Shown: positions 10,480 through 21,400, numbered from the stretch's first letter. The stretch is 64,000 nucleotides of DNA from Bryum argenteum (GCA_037043015.1 CM073328.1:1103409-1167408); one strand, 5' to 3'. Numbers and translations: made by a program. Notes: generated from the letters alone by a model not told the origin.

Positions 10480-10995
10480 GTTGGCGGACGATGCAACGCC
10501 CGATCCTAACGGCGGAGACGTATATGTATCTCCTCGGCCTAGTACTGGATGGGAATATCAGCAGCGTCGCGACGTTCATGATCATTTATTCGCATCGTAT
10601 GGAGAGTGTGGTGCTGGAGAGTCTAAAGAATAACTTCCAGGGACACTCGTTGTCGACCACGGTGGTCTACACGCCCGGCAAAAAGCGAGCCGAGAACGTT
10701 ACGAAGGGCGACATCCGCATCCTTTACATCCGGACTAAAAGCGAGGATCGTAAGTTCCTGCAAGGACGTAATGGATGTGGAGAACATTGTGCGTCCGCCG
10801 GAGTTGAATGAGGAGGGTGAATTGACACCCTCAGATGCTTCGGCGGAGACTGTCGAGACGTATCGCCTGGATCACCGCCATCACATCGCGAAGTGCGGGC
10901 GAGGACGGAGGTGTACATGAGGTTCATCGGCAGTGCTATGACAGGAGCGGGGCGGTGCGCTTTTCTTCGCGGCATGAAGGCGTTGTCGGCATGCG
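10480..10995 (+). pseudogene. Fragment with a possible DNA-methylase-like motif
   Basis: Coding traces are scattered over frames: DGNISSVATFMIIYSHRM, VVYTPGKKRAENVTKGDIRI and IVRPPELNEEGELTPSDA. Last comes EVYMRFIGSAMTGAGRCAFL followed by RGMKALSAC (about 10,908-10,997). The segment FIGSAMTG resembles the FxGSGTTG S-adenosylmethionine-binding loop of N4/N6 DNA methylases. Fusions of a ParB domain with such methylases are known in bacteria and phages, which fits the upstream ParB-like domain. The catalytic (D/N)PP(Y/W) motif was not found with confidence, so this is a hypothesis. Confidence 0.25.
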
Positions 10996-11990
10996 GCGTA
11001 AGTACCGGATCCCATCGATTTTATGCGGGTCATGCGTTGCGCTAATTGATTTCATCAATGTTTTACGGGCGGTCGCTCGAAACTCTCTAGCATCTCCGAC
11101 CTCGAAGTGGTCGGATCGATTTTCGGTGTGGTCATTTGTCATGTGGTGCCTCTCGTTCTTTACGGGCGGCCGAGAAACAAGTTATTGAAGGCGAATGCTT
11201 TCTCGTTTGTAATGCGGATGCTTTGCGGGAGTAGCGTCTCGTGCATAGGTGGGTCTCAAAAGTTCATGAAGTACCACCAAACAGTCTCTCTCTGGCGTGC
11301 GATTCTTGGCGGATGTTGTCATCCCCCGGGGCTTGAACTTCTCATGGCGGGAGATATTGAATTCAAAGGCTCGACTCGAGAGCGGGGCCGATCATGACCG
11401 GTACATGAAAAGCTCCCAGGCCATGCATGACTTCTACAAGGGGGAGTCTGTTGGAGGGGCAATGACGACGAGCGCCTCCCGCGGATATGTGGTCGTTGAC
11501 GCAGGTCAATCGTCGAGGAGCCCGTAAACAGATCTTTGTGGAATGTGCCGAATCGGACTCGGACTTCACAAGATGCAGGCGAGAGAGCTTCGTCTTCCCG
11601 GTCTAGGAAGCGCGTAAAGTCCGCCATCTCGGTCCCGACTTTCGTGCGGCGGCGACTTCCACATTCGTGGTGTCGGCGGCAGATGGAACGGTGTTTTCTC
11701 CAAGATCATGTCGGAGTCGACGCTCGTCCGACCGCACGAAGCAAAGGGATTTCGGAAGTGGATCGCGGCAATGAAGGTGACGACGATGACGATCTTCAAG
11801 TTATGGAGGTGGGCGCCGGTCGATCCCGAGCACCTCGAGGACATCTCACCTGCAACCGATGCGGTAATGGACGACGTCGCCGACATCTCGACCGCTCTGG
11901 ATGACCACTGCGCCGGGACGTTTCTGAGCGGCCGCTCAGAAAGGTCCATCTCCCCAGTAGTCCTCGGCTGTAGCACACCATCGATTAAAT
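10996..11990 (+). other. Decayed coding remnants between two gene bodies
   Basis: Two palindrome copies (11061-11082, 11158-11178) sit in an intron-like interval. Short open frames such as YMKSSQAMHDFYKGESVGGA (from about 11,400) and a stretch around 11,708-11,900 look like remnants of coding exons but are interrupted. No family was recognised. Confidence 0.3.
11921..11942. repeat. Perfect 22-bp palindrome
   Basis: The core TTCTGAGCGGCCGCTCAGAA with one further T and A on the ends is a perfect inverted repeat without spacer. It contains a NotI site and is the best-preserved copy of the motif family. A 65-bp segment around it (about 11900-11965) recurs at about 14180-14245. Confidence 0.95.
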
Positions 11991-13957
11991 GCCGCCGAGG
12001 CACCCACCGCAAGCGCGTTCCAGCAGGCAGAATCGCCCACTTCAATAACACCCCCTTCGCAGTCGGTCGACCTCCAGGGAGCCCCTGAGACTCTTCCTCC
12101 GTTGAATGGGCTTGCCCCAGAATTGAGAGAATTAGTCGAGTCGCTGACTCAACGACTCAAGACTGCCGAAGCCATGGCCGCGCACAGCGCACAGGAAGCG
12201 GAGAGGGCGAAGAAGATGTACATGTCGGGAAGCGGTACCTCAACGTCGTCTCACGTGATCAATCTCGATGACGAAGACGACGAGGAGCTGGAGTCCAGAT
12301 GCAATATGATGGTGAAGTTCAATGAGGAGAACGACCGAAAAGTGCGGGAGGATCTGGCTATAATTCTCCCCGACAGGGCTGCGCGGAAGGATGTGCGGAC
12401 TGGTGGGGATGGCAAGGATGAGAAGCCCGACGTGAAGCCGACAATAGACTTGATTGCGGCGCAAGTCAAGTCACTTCGCAAGGGTGACATGATGAAGCTC
12501 AAGGACATGGCCACCAGCATGAACATGATGAAGAAGAATCGGCGGAGATGCGATCAATGATGCAGTCGCTTGTGGAGATGCAGATGCTTCGGGGGCAGGC
12601 CCCATACGCCTACCACCCAGGCCCTTACCCCCAGTACGCTTATCATCCGGGGGTGTATCCGGGTGCCTCAGGCTTGCAGCCCCCGCATCCGACGTACTCA
12701 AGTCAGTCAGGCATGCACCCTCCGCCTCCAGTGTTTCTGGCGTCGGCCATGCACCCTCCGCCCCCGCCGTTCCAAAATTTTACGGGCATGCAGCCTCCCG
12801 CCCCGGTGCTTCCAGATGCGACAGCCATGTACCCTCCGCACCATCCCTATCAGCAACCTGCGGCCATGCACCCTCCGGCGACGGTGCTCCCAGAAGCGTC
12901 GGCCTTGTACCCTCCGCAACCTCCCTATCAGCTACCTGTGGCCTTGTACCCCCCGCCCCCTGGATACCCGATCGCGGGTATGCCTCCACCGCCCCCTGCG
13001 GCCCGATTCCACGGGAATGCGGCGATGGTCGGCCCCATCCCAAACGTCGCCGCATTTGAAGAACCGCAGATCGCCGCTCCTCGGATATCCCGACGTCCCA
13101 TCCCGCTGCAGCACCCTATACCTTCTCCGCCGGTTACGCCCGCCCGACTCATGCACACCCGTGGCTTTAGAATCGAGCGGCCGCCCAAAACCAAGCAAGT
13201 GATCGCATCCGTCCCGACAGCAGAGCCGGATGTTCATACGGTCGACCAAGTCGTGGCGGATCCCGGTGCCGACACAGTCGCCCTCGAGTCTACAGCTCCC
13301 GCGACAGTGAGTCTTCCGCCAGACTCGAACCCGGATGATCTCCAGCTGAGCCAATATGATCTACTGCTCGATGATGAGAAGGTGACCATTCCCCGTCCTG
13401 ATGAGGGAAAGCCTTTCCGTTTAGAAGTCGTATTGCGAATCGGTTGACCATGGTTTTCTGATGTGGGGGCTCTTTCTTGTGTCACTTGCAGGCAAACACT
13501 ACGACAGAGCCCGTGGAGTTAGTCGTAGTCAACAGGAATGATTTGGTGGGTTCCCAACCACATTAGTGTGGCACCCTGTCCCGAGAAAATGGGAGTCCAT
13601 CCGAAGGATGGACACGCCCCTCTTTACCTTGGGCTTGTCGGATCCATTTTGTAAATTTTTGATCGAGGTATATAAAATAATTTCAAAATCTGCCTTTGTC
13701 TGGTCTGTTGTCGTCCTCGCTTTCTGCAACTCAGTTTCCAATTTCACTTTGGTGGGGTTTCCTTCCTTCAGGGCGTGGATGTGAATAAGGGGATAGCGTC
13801 CTGTAATGCACAACGGCTAGGCACCGAGGTCCGCCAGGTAGCACCGGCAACTACGTTAGAATTTCCGTCGAAAGGTATACCGGGAGTCTCACTTGTAAAC
13901 AATACGCCGGTCGAGGACCCGCCTACGCTTGCCCCGTCTGCGCATCAGAGCCCGAAG
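11990..13957 (+). pseudogene. Coiled-coil and proline/tyrosine-rich protein gene
   Basis: The open frame through 12102-12540 encodes a helical segment (LRELVESLTQRLKTAEAMAA), an acidic stretch (LDDEDDEELE) and a basic/helical part ending near MATSMNMMKK. A frameshift near 12,540 moves into EMRSMMQSLVEMQML and then a long Pro/Tyr/His-rich region with imperfect repeats of the type MHPPPPVFLASA and MYPPHHPYQQPA (about 12,600-12,990). The tail is Ser/Pro-rich and includes a reversed palindrome copy at 13172-13190 within the reading frame (RIERPPK). Later exons at 13492-13545 and 13772-13957 are open and flanked by AG and GT. No enzyme domain is visible. The layout suggests a structural, nucleic-acid-associated or low-complexity protein. 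Confidence 0.5.
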
Positions 13958-14200
13958 GTGAGGCCTCTATTCGAGCATTGAATTTTATTTTTCAATTACG
14001 GTGTCTACTCTTCTATATGATGGAGTGTAGTCACTCCGCATGCATGCCCCTCCAGCCTCTACCCCCGTCATTCCTGGTCGGCCGATGAGATCAGTCCGAG
14101 GGCTGTAGGCATCTAAGCGATCGTCCAGATGCTAGCGATGCCTCCCCGCCCAGGCATTGGCTCTGTGGCCATCCATGCGGATGACCACTGCGCCCGGACC

Positions 14201-14222
14201 ATTCTGAGCGGCCGCGCAGAAA
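14201..14222. repeat. Near-perfect palindrome copy
   Basis: ATTCTGAGCGGCCGCGCAGA differs by one base from the perfect arm sequence. It lies in a 65-bp duplicate of the region around 11,921-11,942, sharing GATGACCACTGCGCC and GTCCATCTCC. Confidence 0.85.
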
Positions 14223-14594
14223 CGTCCATCTCCTCACTGGCTTCGGTACGTCGTCCCAATGCATCCATCGAGGCTCGATAGATTAGGTTGGTCGATCAGG
14301 AATATGATGATCGCATTTCAACTTAACCCTCCTGATATTCTGAAGCTCTCACGTTTCAAGACTCACAGTCATGAAATATTGATCTCCACATGTATTTCAC
14401 GATGGTCATTGTGCCTTCCTATTTCCGGACCGCCGTGTCGGATTCATAAGTCACACTTGCTGGCTTTGTCCGACATGTCTAATTTGTCATTACAATCATT
14501 CATTGTGTTTCGCATTTGAGCTGTTGTTCCTCTGTTCACACACGACGAGTATTGGCGGTCTTGTACCCGCCTTACCCAAGACTTGGAGCCCAGG

Positions 14595-15410
14595 CCATGA
14601 AATGCTGCGTCGTTCTGGAGCTGGGCGGTGTCTGGGCCGGATTGAACATGACAAAGGCTGCATCCGGCAACCGCCCAAGGATCGCTTGCGGCCATCCGGC
14701 TCTGACGACGCTGCACTTACAAATCCTCAGACTCGGAAGTTCTTCCAGGACTACGTCCTGAGCTGTCGACCGGGCGTGCGAGAATTTCTTAAGTTTGTCA
14801 CTAGCGTGTGTCATGTCATGGTCTGGACTAGGTTACCAAAGTCTGTCACGACGGAAATGGTTCAGTTCATGTTTCGAGGATCGCCCCAAATAAGGGAGAT
14901 CTTGTCTATAGAGGACTGCATTGTGATCATCGAGTCGTGGCCGCAGTCAGAGCGACCCTGTCCGGTTGTCGACTGCCACCTCCTGTCCCATCCTTGCCCC
15001 GGTCACCCCGTTAGCACCCGACCAAATTTAACCGCAGATCGAACTTTTGTCCGTTGCGCCGACCACCCGGAAGGTAAGCTCCGCCTGAAGGTGCTCCACA
15101 AGATGGTGTGGGGGCAGCCCAGGTTCTCCACCCGTTTCATAACTCTCAACGCGTCCAACACACTGCTCGTGGATTCCAGCCCCGAGTCTGCCATTTTGAA
15201 CCCCGTTACAGCGCAATATTTCCAACCTTCTACGACGGCAATCACACCGACACAGTGCTCGGGATGTCGGTAGCACCATTGATTAAACACATCGTGAAGA
15301 TGAATCTCGGTATTCGGTATGTGAAGGCGGTCGATGTTGTGGGGCAACGGCCTCACCGTTCGCCTCAAGCCATCGGCCTTGAATCCAGGGTCAAGATTTG
15401 TGCCAGATAC
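14595..15410 (+). pseudogene. Decayed FCP1-like (NIF) HAD phosphatase domain
   Basis: The order of motifs matches the FCP1-homology phosphatase domain. KCCVVLELGGVWAGL (from 14597) stands where the DxDxT nucleophile motif belongs. RPGVREFLKFVTSVCHVMVW followed by TRLPK (about 14,767-14,840) is the conserved segment with the Thr of motif II. KVLHKMVWGQPRF and NTLLVDSSPESAILNP (to 15204) correspond to the late acidic motif, normally DDSP. In a shifted frame AIFPTFYDGNHTDTVLG (about 15,213-15,266) and APLIKHIVKM complete the domain. The nucleophile Asp pair is missing and there is a frameshift near 15,205, so it is inactive. FCP1-type enzymes dephosphorylate the RNA polymerase II tail. Whether this copy came from the host or belongs to the element is unknown. 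Confidence 0.65.
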
Positions 15411-16316
15411 ATGGACCCGTCTCTTCTCATTCCCGACCCCTTATACGTTCCGTCGAAGCACTATCAGACAGGGGACGACTATTTTACTCGCCGTAGGGTT
15501 GCAAGTAAGTTGATGCCACGTATCTAATGCAGCCTGCAGCATGTGGTGGTCATTATATTCGCTATCGAAAGTTCCGGGGCTCGCCCGTACGGGACACGTC
15601 AGAGGGAGTTGGGTCCTCTGACTATGACGGGTCGGCTTTGGATGCACATGGAGACGTGATGTCGAAACCATCGGATGGCCCTCGTTGACGGTGAGTTTCC
15701 TAACCCTCCCACACCTCCCCACTCTCCGTTTTGGTGGCCATAACTACGGCATTGTTCTCTCTTACGTGAATCGACTTTTGTCTTGATCTTGTTTCTTCGG
15801 GGTATTGGTGCGGTCGACCGCCATGGTTTCGGACGGCCGTGCGAGAGTTCGTGGGACGGGATCTTACATGAGCGAGGAGGCCACGAAAACACTCTAGCGT
15901 GGCGGCGCTCGATGTAGTGCGGAACTTTGTGTGGCGGTGCGCCACCCACAAGTAATGAATCGGGCACGCACAAGGTCGACCGGGCTTCTCTCTGAATTGC
16001 GGCCTCCGTCGTCTTCGGCGGCGACATTACTCTTCACCGTACTCGTCAGCAATAATCACTTAAAGAAAGTGATTGCTCAGACTTTTTCCGAGTCACTGGG
16101 CAGTTTACTTCTATTCATGTTGGTCAATAATGAACAGCTATGTTTGTCTAGTCCCAAACGCATTACACTGAAGTTCGACTTGATGATTTCTAATAAATTT
16201 GGTCTCCCATCCCGTACACGAGGAGTGGATTTCTTCGCATACTCGTCTCGTTTCTGCTCGTCTCTGCTTGTATATCGCTTTCTTGCCGCCCAGTACCCGA
16301 GTCTCGACGGTAAAAT
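15411..16316. other. No gene recognised
   Basis: GC-moderate sequence. A frame continues from the phosphatase relic to about 15,527. Frames at 15,599-16,027 (minus) and 15,931-16,323 (plus) have no motif. Confidence 0.4.
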
Positions 16317-17290
16317 GTTTTGAGCGGCCGCTCAGATCATGAATCGCGTGCTCCTGCGTCAACCCTGAACTAAGACGCCGACATTAGTCATAGTTTATGA
16401 TCAACTTGGTTCTCCACCGTCGTTCAGGACTTCCGTGACTTGTTCCGGGACGACCCTAAACTAACACGGCCTCGTCGATTCAACCTTACTGACTTTCATG
16501 ATTCTCGACGGTCGTTCAGATCCTTGGGTGCCACAGTCCGTGACGTCCCTAAGCTTTAGGTGATCCAAAGCAGTCATCGTAACGCTAAACTTGGAGACCA
16601 TTTCGGGCACTTAATGGTTTTGAGGAGCTTTTTAAGGTAATGAGAGACTTTGAAGTGGAGAGTAGACTTGGGGTTGTGCTTCTTCGTGCTCTTGTACTTA
16701 CACCCAACGAATTGCGACTTCTCCATCGCGAATTTCCTTGGTCTTGAGCACTTGGATTCTGAGAATCGCAGTACCGAAACATTAATATTCAATTCTACTG
16801 ATATTGTAATCCAAGTGCTTGGCATTGAGGAATACCTATAGAGAACACTGCAATTTCGTTGGGTGTAGGTGCGAGCAGCAAGAGCGGAAGAAGCACAATT
16901 CCAAGTCTACTATCCACTTCATAGTCTCTCGTTACCTTAGACGATCTAATGTTTTGAGCGGCCAATCGGATCGTGGGTCGCATGCCTGCGTCAACCACGA
17001 ACTAAGACGCCGTCGTGAGTACTCGTTTATGAGCAACATGGTTCTCCACCGTCGATAAGGAGTTCCGTGACTTGGTCCGGGACGACTCTAAACTACCACG
17101 GCCTCGTAGATTGAAGCTTGACATATGGTTCTCGGCGGTCGTTCGAAAGGCTGGGTGTTGCGATGCAGGGCGACCCTAAACTACCACGCCCTCGTAGATT
17201 CAAGTTGACACATGGTTCTCGGCGGTCGTTCGGAAGTTTGGTGTTGCGGTCCGGGACGACCCTAAACTAGCAGTCCGTCCGTCACTGGAT
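16317..17290. repeat. Repeat module: palindrome-headed direct repeats plus hairpin
   Basis: Two diverged direct repeats each begin with the palindrome (16317-16337 and 16951-16970) and go on with CTGCGTCAACC and GAACTAAGACGCCG, about 635 bp apart. Each contains a 75-90-bp subrepeat with CCGGGACGACCCTAAACTA, CACGGCCTCGTAGATTCAAG and a palindrome relic TTCTCGGCGGTCGTTCGGAA; the second repeat has it in three tandem copies. Between them, 16636-16722 is the inverted repeat of 16858-16945. Confidence 0.8.
16636..16945. repeat. Imperfect inverted repeat, arms about 87 bp
   Basis: The left arm begins GGTAATGAGAGACTTTGAAG. The complement of the right arm begins GGTAACGAGAGACTATGAAG. The arms stay similar through GTAGACTTGG and the CACCCAACGAA segment, with a loop of about 135 bp. 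It could form a hairpin in RNA or be a foldback insertion. Confidence 0.8.
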
Positions 17291-18150
17291 TGGGAAGAAC
17301 AAATGAGGTTCATGGTTGCTCATCCACGTAATCAATATGAGATCAAAAGAGGTTCAAAATAAGATTGTGGCCCTAAATGCATAGATGGAGTCACTGCGAG
17401 CATGTACGGACTTGGACTTGGAGATGTACGGGGCCAAATACTTGGTAAATTACGAAGTACTCCGTCTCGTTTGTAGAGTTTGAAGCCTTCTTAAATCCAT
17501 GATGGATACAAGATGGCAAAGGAACGGACCGGTGGCGGTAACAATGTTCTTTATCTCACTCAATTCTTCCGGGGGGAATGGATATCTCGTCAATCGGCGA
17601 TGCTCCACCAAGGTGATGCACCCCAAGGGAAGCCAACGTGACAGAATAAGCTCGAAGCCATATCTTTTCACGTAGGAAGCTAATCGGTCATTTTGGTGAG
17701 TGAGGTAGAGTCGTTTCACGACTTGAATGAAAGTAAGGAAAAAAAGACATGTCGACGTCGCGTTTTTGGTGTATCGGTACCTACTATTTAATGGGGGATT
17801 TTCATGGTTCACGTTCCGATCCGTCGTTGAGATTCGAGTGCAGAACGACCTTAAACTAGCGATCTTGTGACCCTCACTCCAACTTGGCACGATTTTGGGC
17901 GGCCGTTGAGATTTGTGATGATGTTGTGACTCTTGGGAGAAGGAGCATTCAAGAGACGATGTGTCATTAAGGGTTTCCTCACGAGAATGTTTCGCAAGTA
18001 CACCCGCTTACTTCGACGCCACCGCGAATATCGGAGCGCAATTGGAGGGTGGATGTCTTTGGTCGCTTTTTCCCCCGATTCATCTCTTAAGATGAATGAA
18101 ACTCGAGGAAAAAAACAAGGCTATTGAGGTGGAGAGCGCAAAGCCATTCA
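17291..18150. other. No gene recognised
   Basis: Mixed-composition DNA. The minus-strand frame at 17,450-17,890 has no known motif. The region is the probable right flank of the GC-rich block. Confidence 0.4.
17893..17912 (+). repeat. Last palindrome copy of the block
   Basis: TTTTGGGCGGCCGTTGAGAT. I saw no copy of the motif to the right of this one. Confidence 0.75.
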
Positions 18151-18199
18151 ATGAAACTAAGGGGAAATAATGAGACTATGGAGTGTTTGCTCATTGAGT

Positions 18200-19470
18200 A
18201 GCTCTCTAGATGAAGGACAAAAATCTGCATAATTTGAATGCGCGAGTGGTATGGAGCGAGGAGAGAATCAAAGTAGAGAGTCAGGGCCATGAAACAAACA
18301 CAATGCTCTTGAGTCATCTCTTTTGGTGCATTTATCACTCAATTATATACATCCCAAGAGATAACTTCAGAACATATTTCGTTTGTACCATGGCCCCGAC
18401 TCTCTACTTTTATTTTTCCCTTCGTTTCATTCCTCTCCGCATGTCATGTGTGGAGAGCGGATTGTATGAATCGAAGGGAAATAAAAACAGAAGTGGATTA
18501 TTTTCGCATTCCACGCATTGGATTTACATTGCAACACTTACTTACGGCAAGAAGAGCGGGAGAGCGAAGTTCGTCGAGGAGTTTGGGTGACGAGGCCGGG
18601 ATCGAAGAAGAGGGATGCAGATGTAGAGGAACCCACCAATGAAATGAAGGGGAAATAAAAATGACGCAGGATGGTTGAACAGTATTAGTTCATGTAAACA
18701 GGATTTGCTTGCAGGCACGAAACTACAATGGGGTTCTGAGCAATATGTCGATTCTCTTTGCACTATCAAGTGGATTATTTTTGCATTTCACGCATTCGAT
18801 TTCCGCCCCAACACTTGCGGCAAGAATAGCAGGGAGCGAAGTTTGTCGAGGAGTACGAAACGACGAGGTCGGGATCGATGATGCGATACGCAGATGTGCA
18901 GGAGCCCACAAATGAAACAAAGGAGAAAAAGATAAAGGGCTTCCATCAGACAGGTTCATCCGTGGTATCTCTATTGGAAACGCAGGTTGTGGGATCAGAA
19001 ACTGCATAACATGAAAGCGCAGCGGTATGAAGCGAGGGGGGAATATAAGTAGAGAGCCGAGGCCATGGAACAAACACAATGCTCTTGAGTCATCTCTTTC
19101 GGTGCATGAATCAATGAATTTTATACATCACAAGAGATAACTCCAGAACATATTTCGTCTGTACCATGGCCTTGACTCTCTACTTTTATTTCCCCTTCGT
19201 TTCATTCCTCTCCGCATGTCATGTCTGGGGGTAGATTGTATGAATTGAAGGGGAAATAAAAATAGAAAGTTGAAAGGGGCACTGTCAAATGCATTATTTT
19301 TGCATTCTACCCATCAATTTTAGCCCCAACACTTAGGGAAGAATCGCAAGGGGCGAAGTTCGTCGAGGAGCATGGACTAACGGGCCGGGAACGATGAAGC
19401 GATGGCGGATGTGGGGAATCCACCAAAGAAACTAAGGGGAAAAAGGAGATTCATCTGTCGTATCACTCTT
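18200..19470. repeat. Complex tandem repeat with internal foldbacks
   Basis: A 270-bp unit at about 18220-18490 recurs at about 19000-19270 (shared ACAAACACAATGCTCTTGAG and CATGTCATGT). A second unit of about 150 bp occurs three times (from about 18,503, 18,780 and 19,297; shared CGAAGTTCGTCGAGGAG). Within the first unit AGTAGAGAGTCAGGGCCATG faces CATGGCCCCGACTCTCTACT about 90 bases later, so each unit can fold back on itself. Confidence 0.8.
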
Positions 19471-19859
19471 GCGTTTGTCCAAAGAAATAAACATGGGTTG
19501 TGGAAGCAAAAGCCTCAAGTACGAGTTCCGGATAATAAAGATTCATTGCGAGTCTAGGAGGTTGCATAGTATTTGTCTTCAGATCCTCTGACTTTGCCGT
19601 CGCTCAAGCGAGAAGCGTCCTTCTTTAGATCCTCTCCATCTATCACTCGGTAGGTAAGAATGATGTAGGGTAGATTAGTCAGAAGGAGGTTCCTACATTC
19701 GACACCTGTACTGTATCCAATTGTTGAAGTGCACTCTTCGCAAGGGCGGACGATCTTTTGCAACCAATGCACTTCGACATCCGTGATCATTCATAGTTGT
19801 TTTATGAGAGAACGTCCTTGTAGGTAGGAGTACAAGATGTACTTCGAGGAGGAAGCGAG

Positions 19860-20170
19860 GAAGATGTAGTAGCACTTATATTAGGAAATAAAGCTTGAAA
19901 GTTCTAGTACCGTGTAATAATGTTTCAGACTGCAGTTCGGAAACGCTGGTGATGAAATGATCCTCAAGAATGTCTTGGAATTCACCTTGTTCTTGCGAAA
20001 TTCTTCTCTGATACGTTGTGTGGTGACATATTCTGATGGAGGGTGTTATTATAGGATAGAGGAGGGGAGGTGCAATACCATTTATATTAGGAAATAGAAC
20101 TTGAAAGTTCCAGTAGTGTGTGTTGATTCAGGACTGCAGTTCAATACTCTGGTGATGATTCTCAATAATG
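19860..20170. repeat. Two-copy tandem repeat, about 200-bp period
   Basis: TTTATATTAGGAAATAGAAC-type sequence at about 20,083 repeats about 19,873-19,975 (TTATATTAGGAAATAAAGC, GACTGCAGTTC, CTGGTGATGA). Confidence 0.7.
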
Positions 20171-20439
20171 TGTTGATAATTCGTGCATACTGCACAAACT
20201 TTCGATGCTTTGCATCGAATCTCAGTTGAATCTTGGTATTTTTGGCCAAATTCCTTCTATGTTTTCTGGTGTTGGCTTGACAATTCTGCTAAAATGACTC
20301 CCTTTTTTCCATATTATCCCCACAACGTCCCCATTTTACGTATATCTCTTCATGATTTCCTCATTTTTTCACCCCAAAAGTGTGCCATTTTACCGGAATA
20401 TTGCCATTTTAACGGAATTGAGGTTTCAACTTCTATTAT

Positions 20440-21400
20440 GCTTGCTTTTTTTTAGTGCAAAAATAATAAGAGATAACCAATCATGAGTGAGGTACTTCTA
20501 TGACCAGATTGATCATTTTCAAAATAACTCATGATACATAAAATAAAAATAGAACTATAACTCTTTATATCAACCTACTTAACATATGCACCATGTACAT
20601 TTTAGAATCGTATGAGATATTAAATTTAAGATGGAAGTAAGACTAAGAATTTCTTCCTATGTGATAATAATGGTCATCATTTTAGCTAAAAGTCCAAATT
20701 TGGAAATAAAAAAATTATGAGATTTTCTTGATTATATACAACATAAAATAGTATAGTATTTGAATTTACAGATCCGATCAGTCACGTGCATCAATGAGTT
20801 GATGGAGTCTGACATTGTTGACTAAAGACGTCCTTGCCATGATTTTTCCACGTGGCTCTTGCTTGATCCTCTCTTACTTGTCTTGTCTTTTTACAAGCTT
20901 TGAAATCATATTGATGGATTGATAAGACTTGTTGGGTACTTGGCCATACAATTCATGTGCAAAATACTAAGTGTTCTCATAAATTGATTACTACAAAGTC
21001 TTCAATGCATTGTGTACCATGCTTTCTAACATGAAATTAAAGCTTATATTCTCATCACGATGATCAATCACATTGATTGAGTTGCATGGTAAATGTTGTC
21101 TTAGCATATACAATTCAAAACAGGTCTAAAAGAGTGTAAATATGTTTCAAGCGTTTTTTGGTCCTTGGCTATATTGTATGATGAGATTGCATATTGAAGA
21201 ACATATTGCACATTGCAAAGTTTGGATTGAGCATCTTGATTGGTTCATTTCTCTCCAAATCATGATAGATGTAGCCGTTAAGCCTTGTGATATAATTTGT
21301 GTTGTTGAGCAATGTTACTTTCTTTCATTCATTATAGACTAGCTATAAATTACTTTATTAATACAATGAATGATATTCTGAACTTTTATCATCACTCTTG
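20440..21400 (-). repeat. AT-rich dispersed repeat family A, inverted copy
   Basis: This stretch is the reverse complement, with divergence, of 29,400-30,370. GCACTAATAAAAGCAAGC at the end of the 30.3 kb copy faces GCTTGCTTTTTTTTAGTGCA here, and the segment with GAGCCACG and GACTCCATCA is shared. No gene is present. Confidence 0.8.

Larger units (their letters stand above)
4641..17950. mobile_element. GC-rich inserted block, possibly a large decayed mobile element
   Basis: The block starts where an AT-rich repeat is broken off at 4640. It differs from its surroundings in base composition, in gene content and in carrying a private palindromic motif (about 25 copies between 6.1 and 17.9 kb, none noticed elsewhere in the window). 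It holds coding remnants for a ParB-like protein, a possible methylase-like segment, a proline-rich coiled-coil protein and an FCP1-like phosphatase, all with frameshifts. Its first 26 bases repeat an internal coding segment at 8634-8659. The right border is not defined. I set it after the last palindrome copy, and the AT-rich repeat broken at 4640 is not seen to resume there. I could not find terminal repeats, so calling it mobile is an inference. Confidence 0.45.

Noticed and set aside
12707..13354. Minus-strand frames opposite the proline-rich gene
   Set aside because: They are reverse shadows of the repeat-rich coding strand, giving Arg/Gly-rich low complexity.
4641..17950. Insertion of giant-virus DNA
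   Set aside because: GC-rich DNA with unusual genes raised the idea, but no capsid, polymerase or packaging gene was recognised and the genes have spliceosomal introns.
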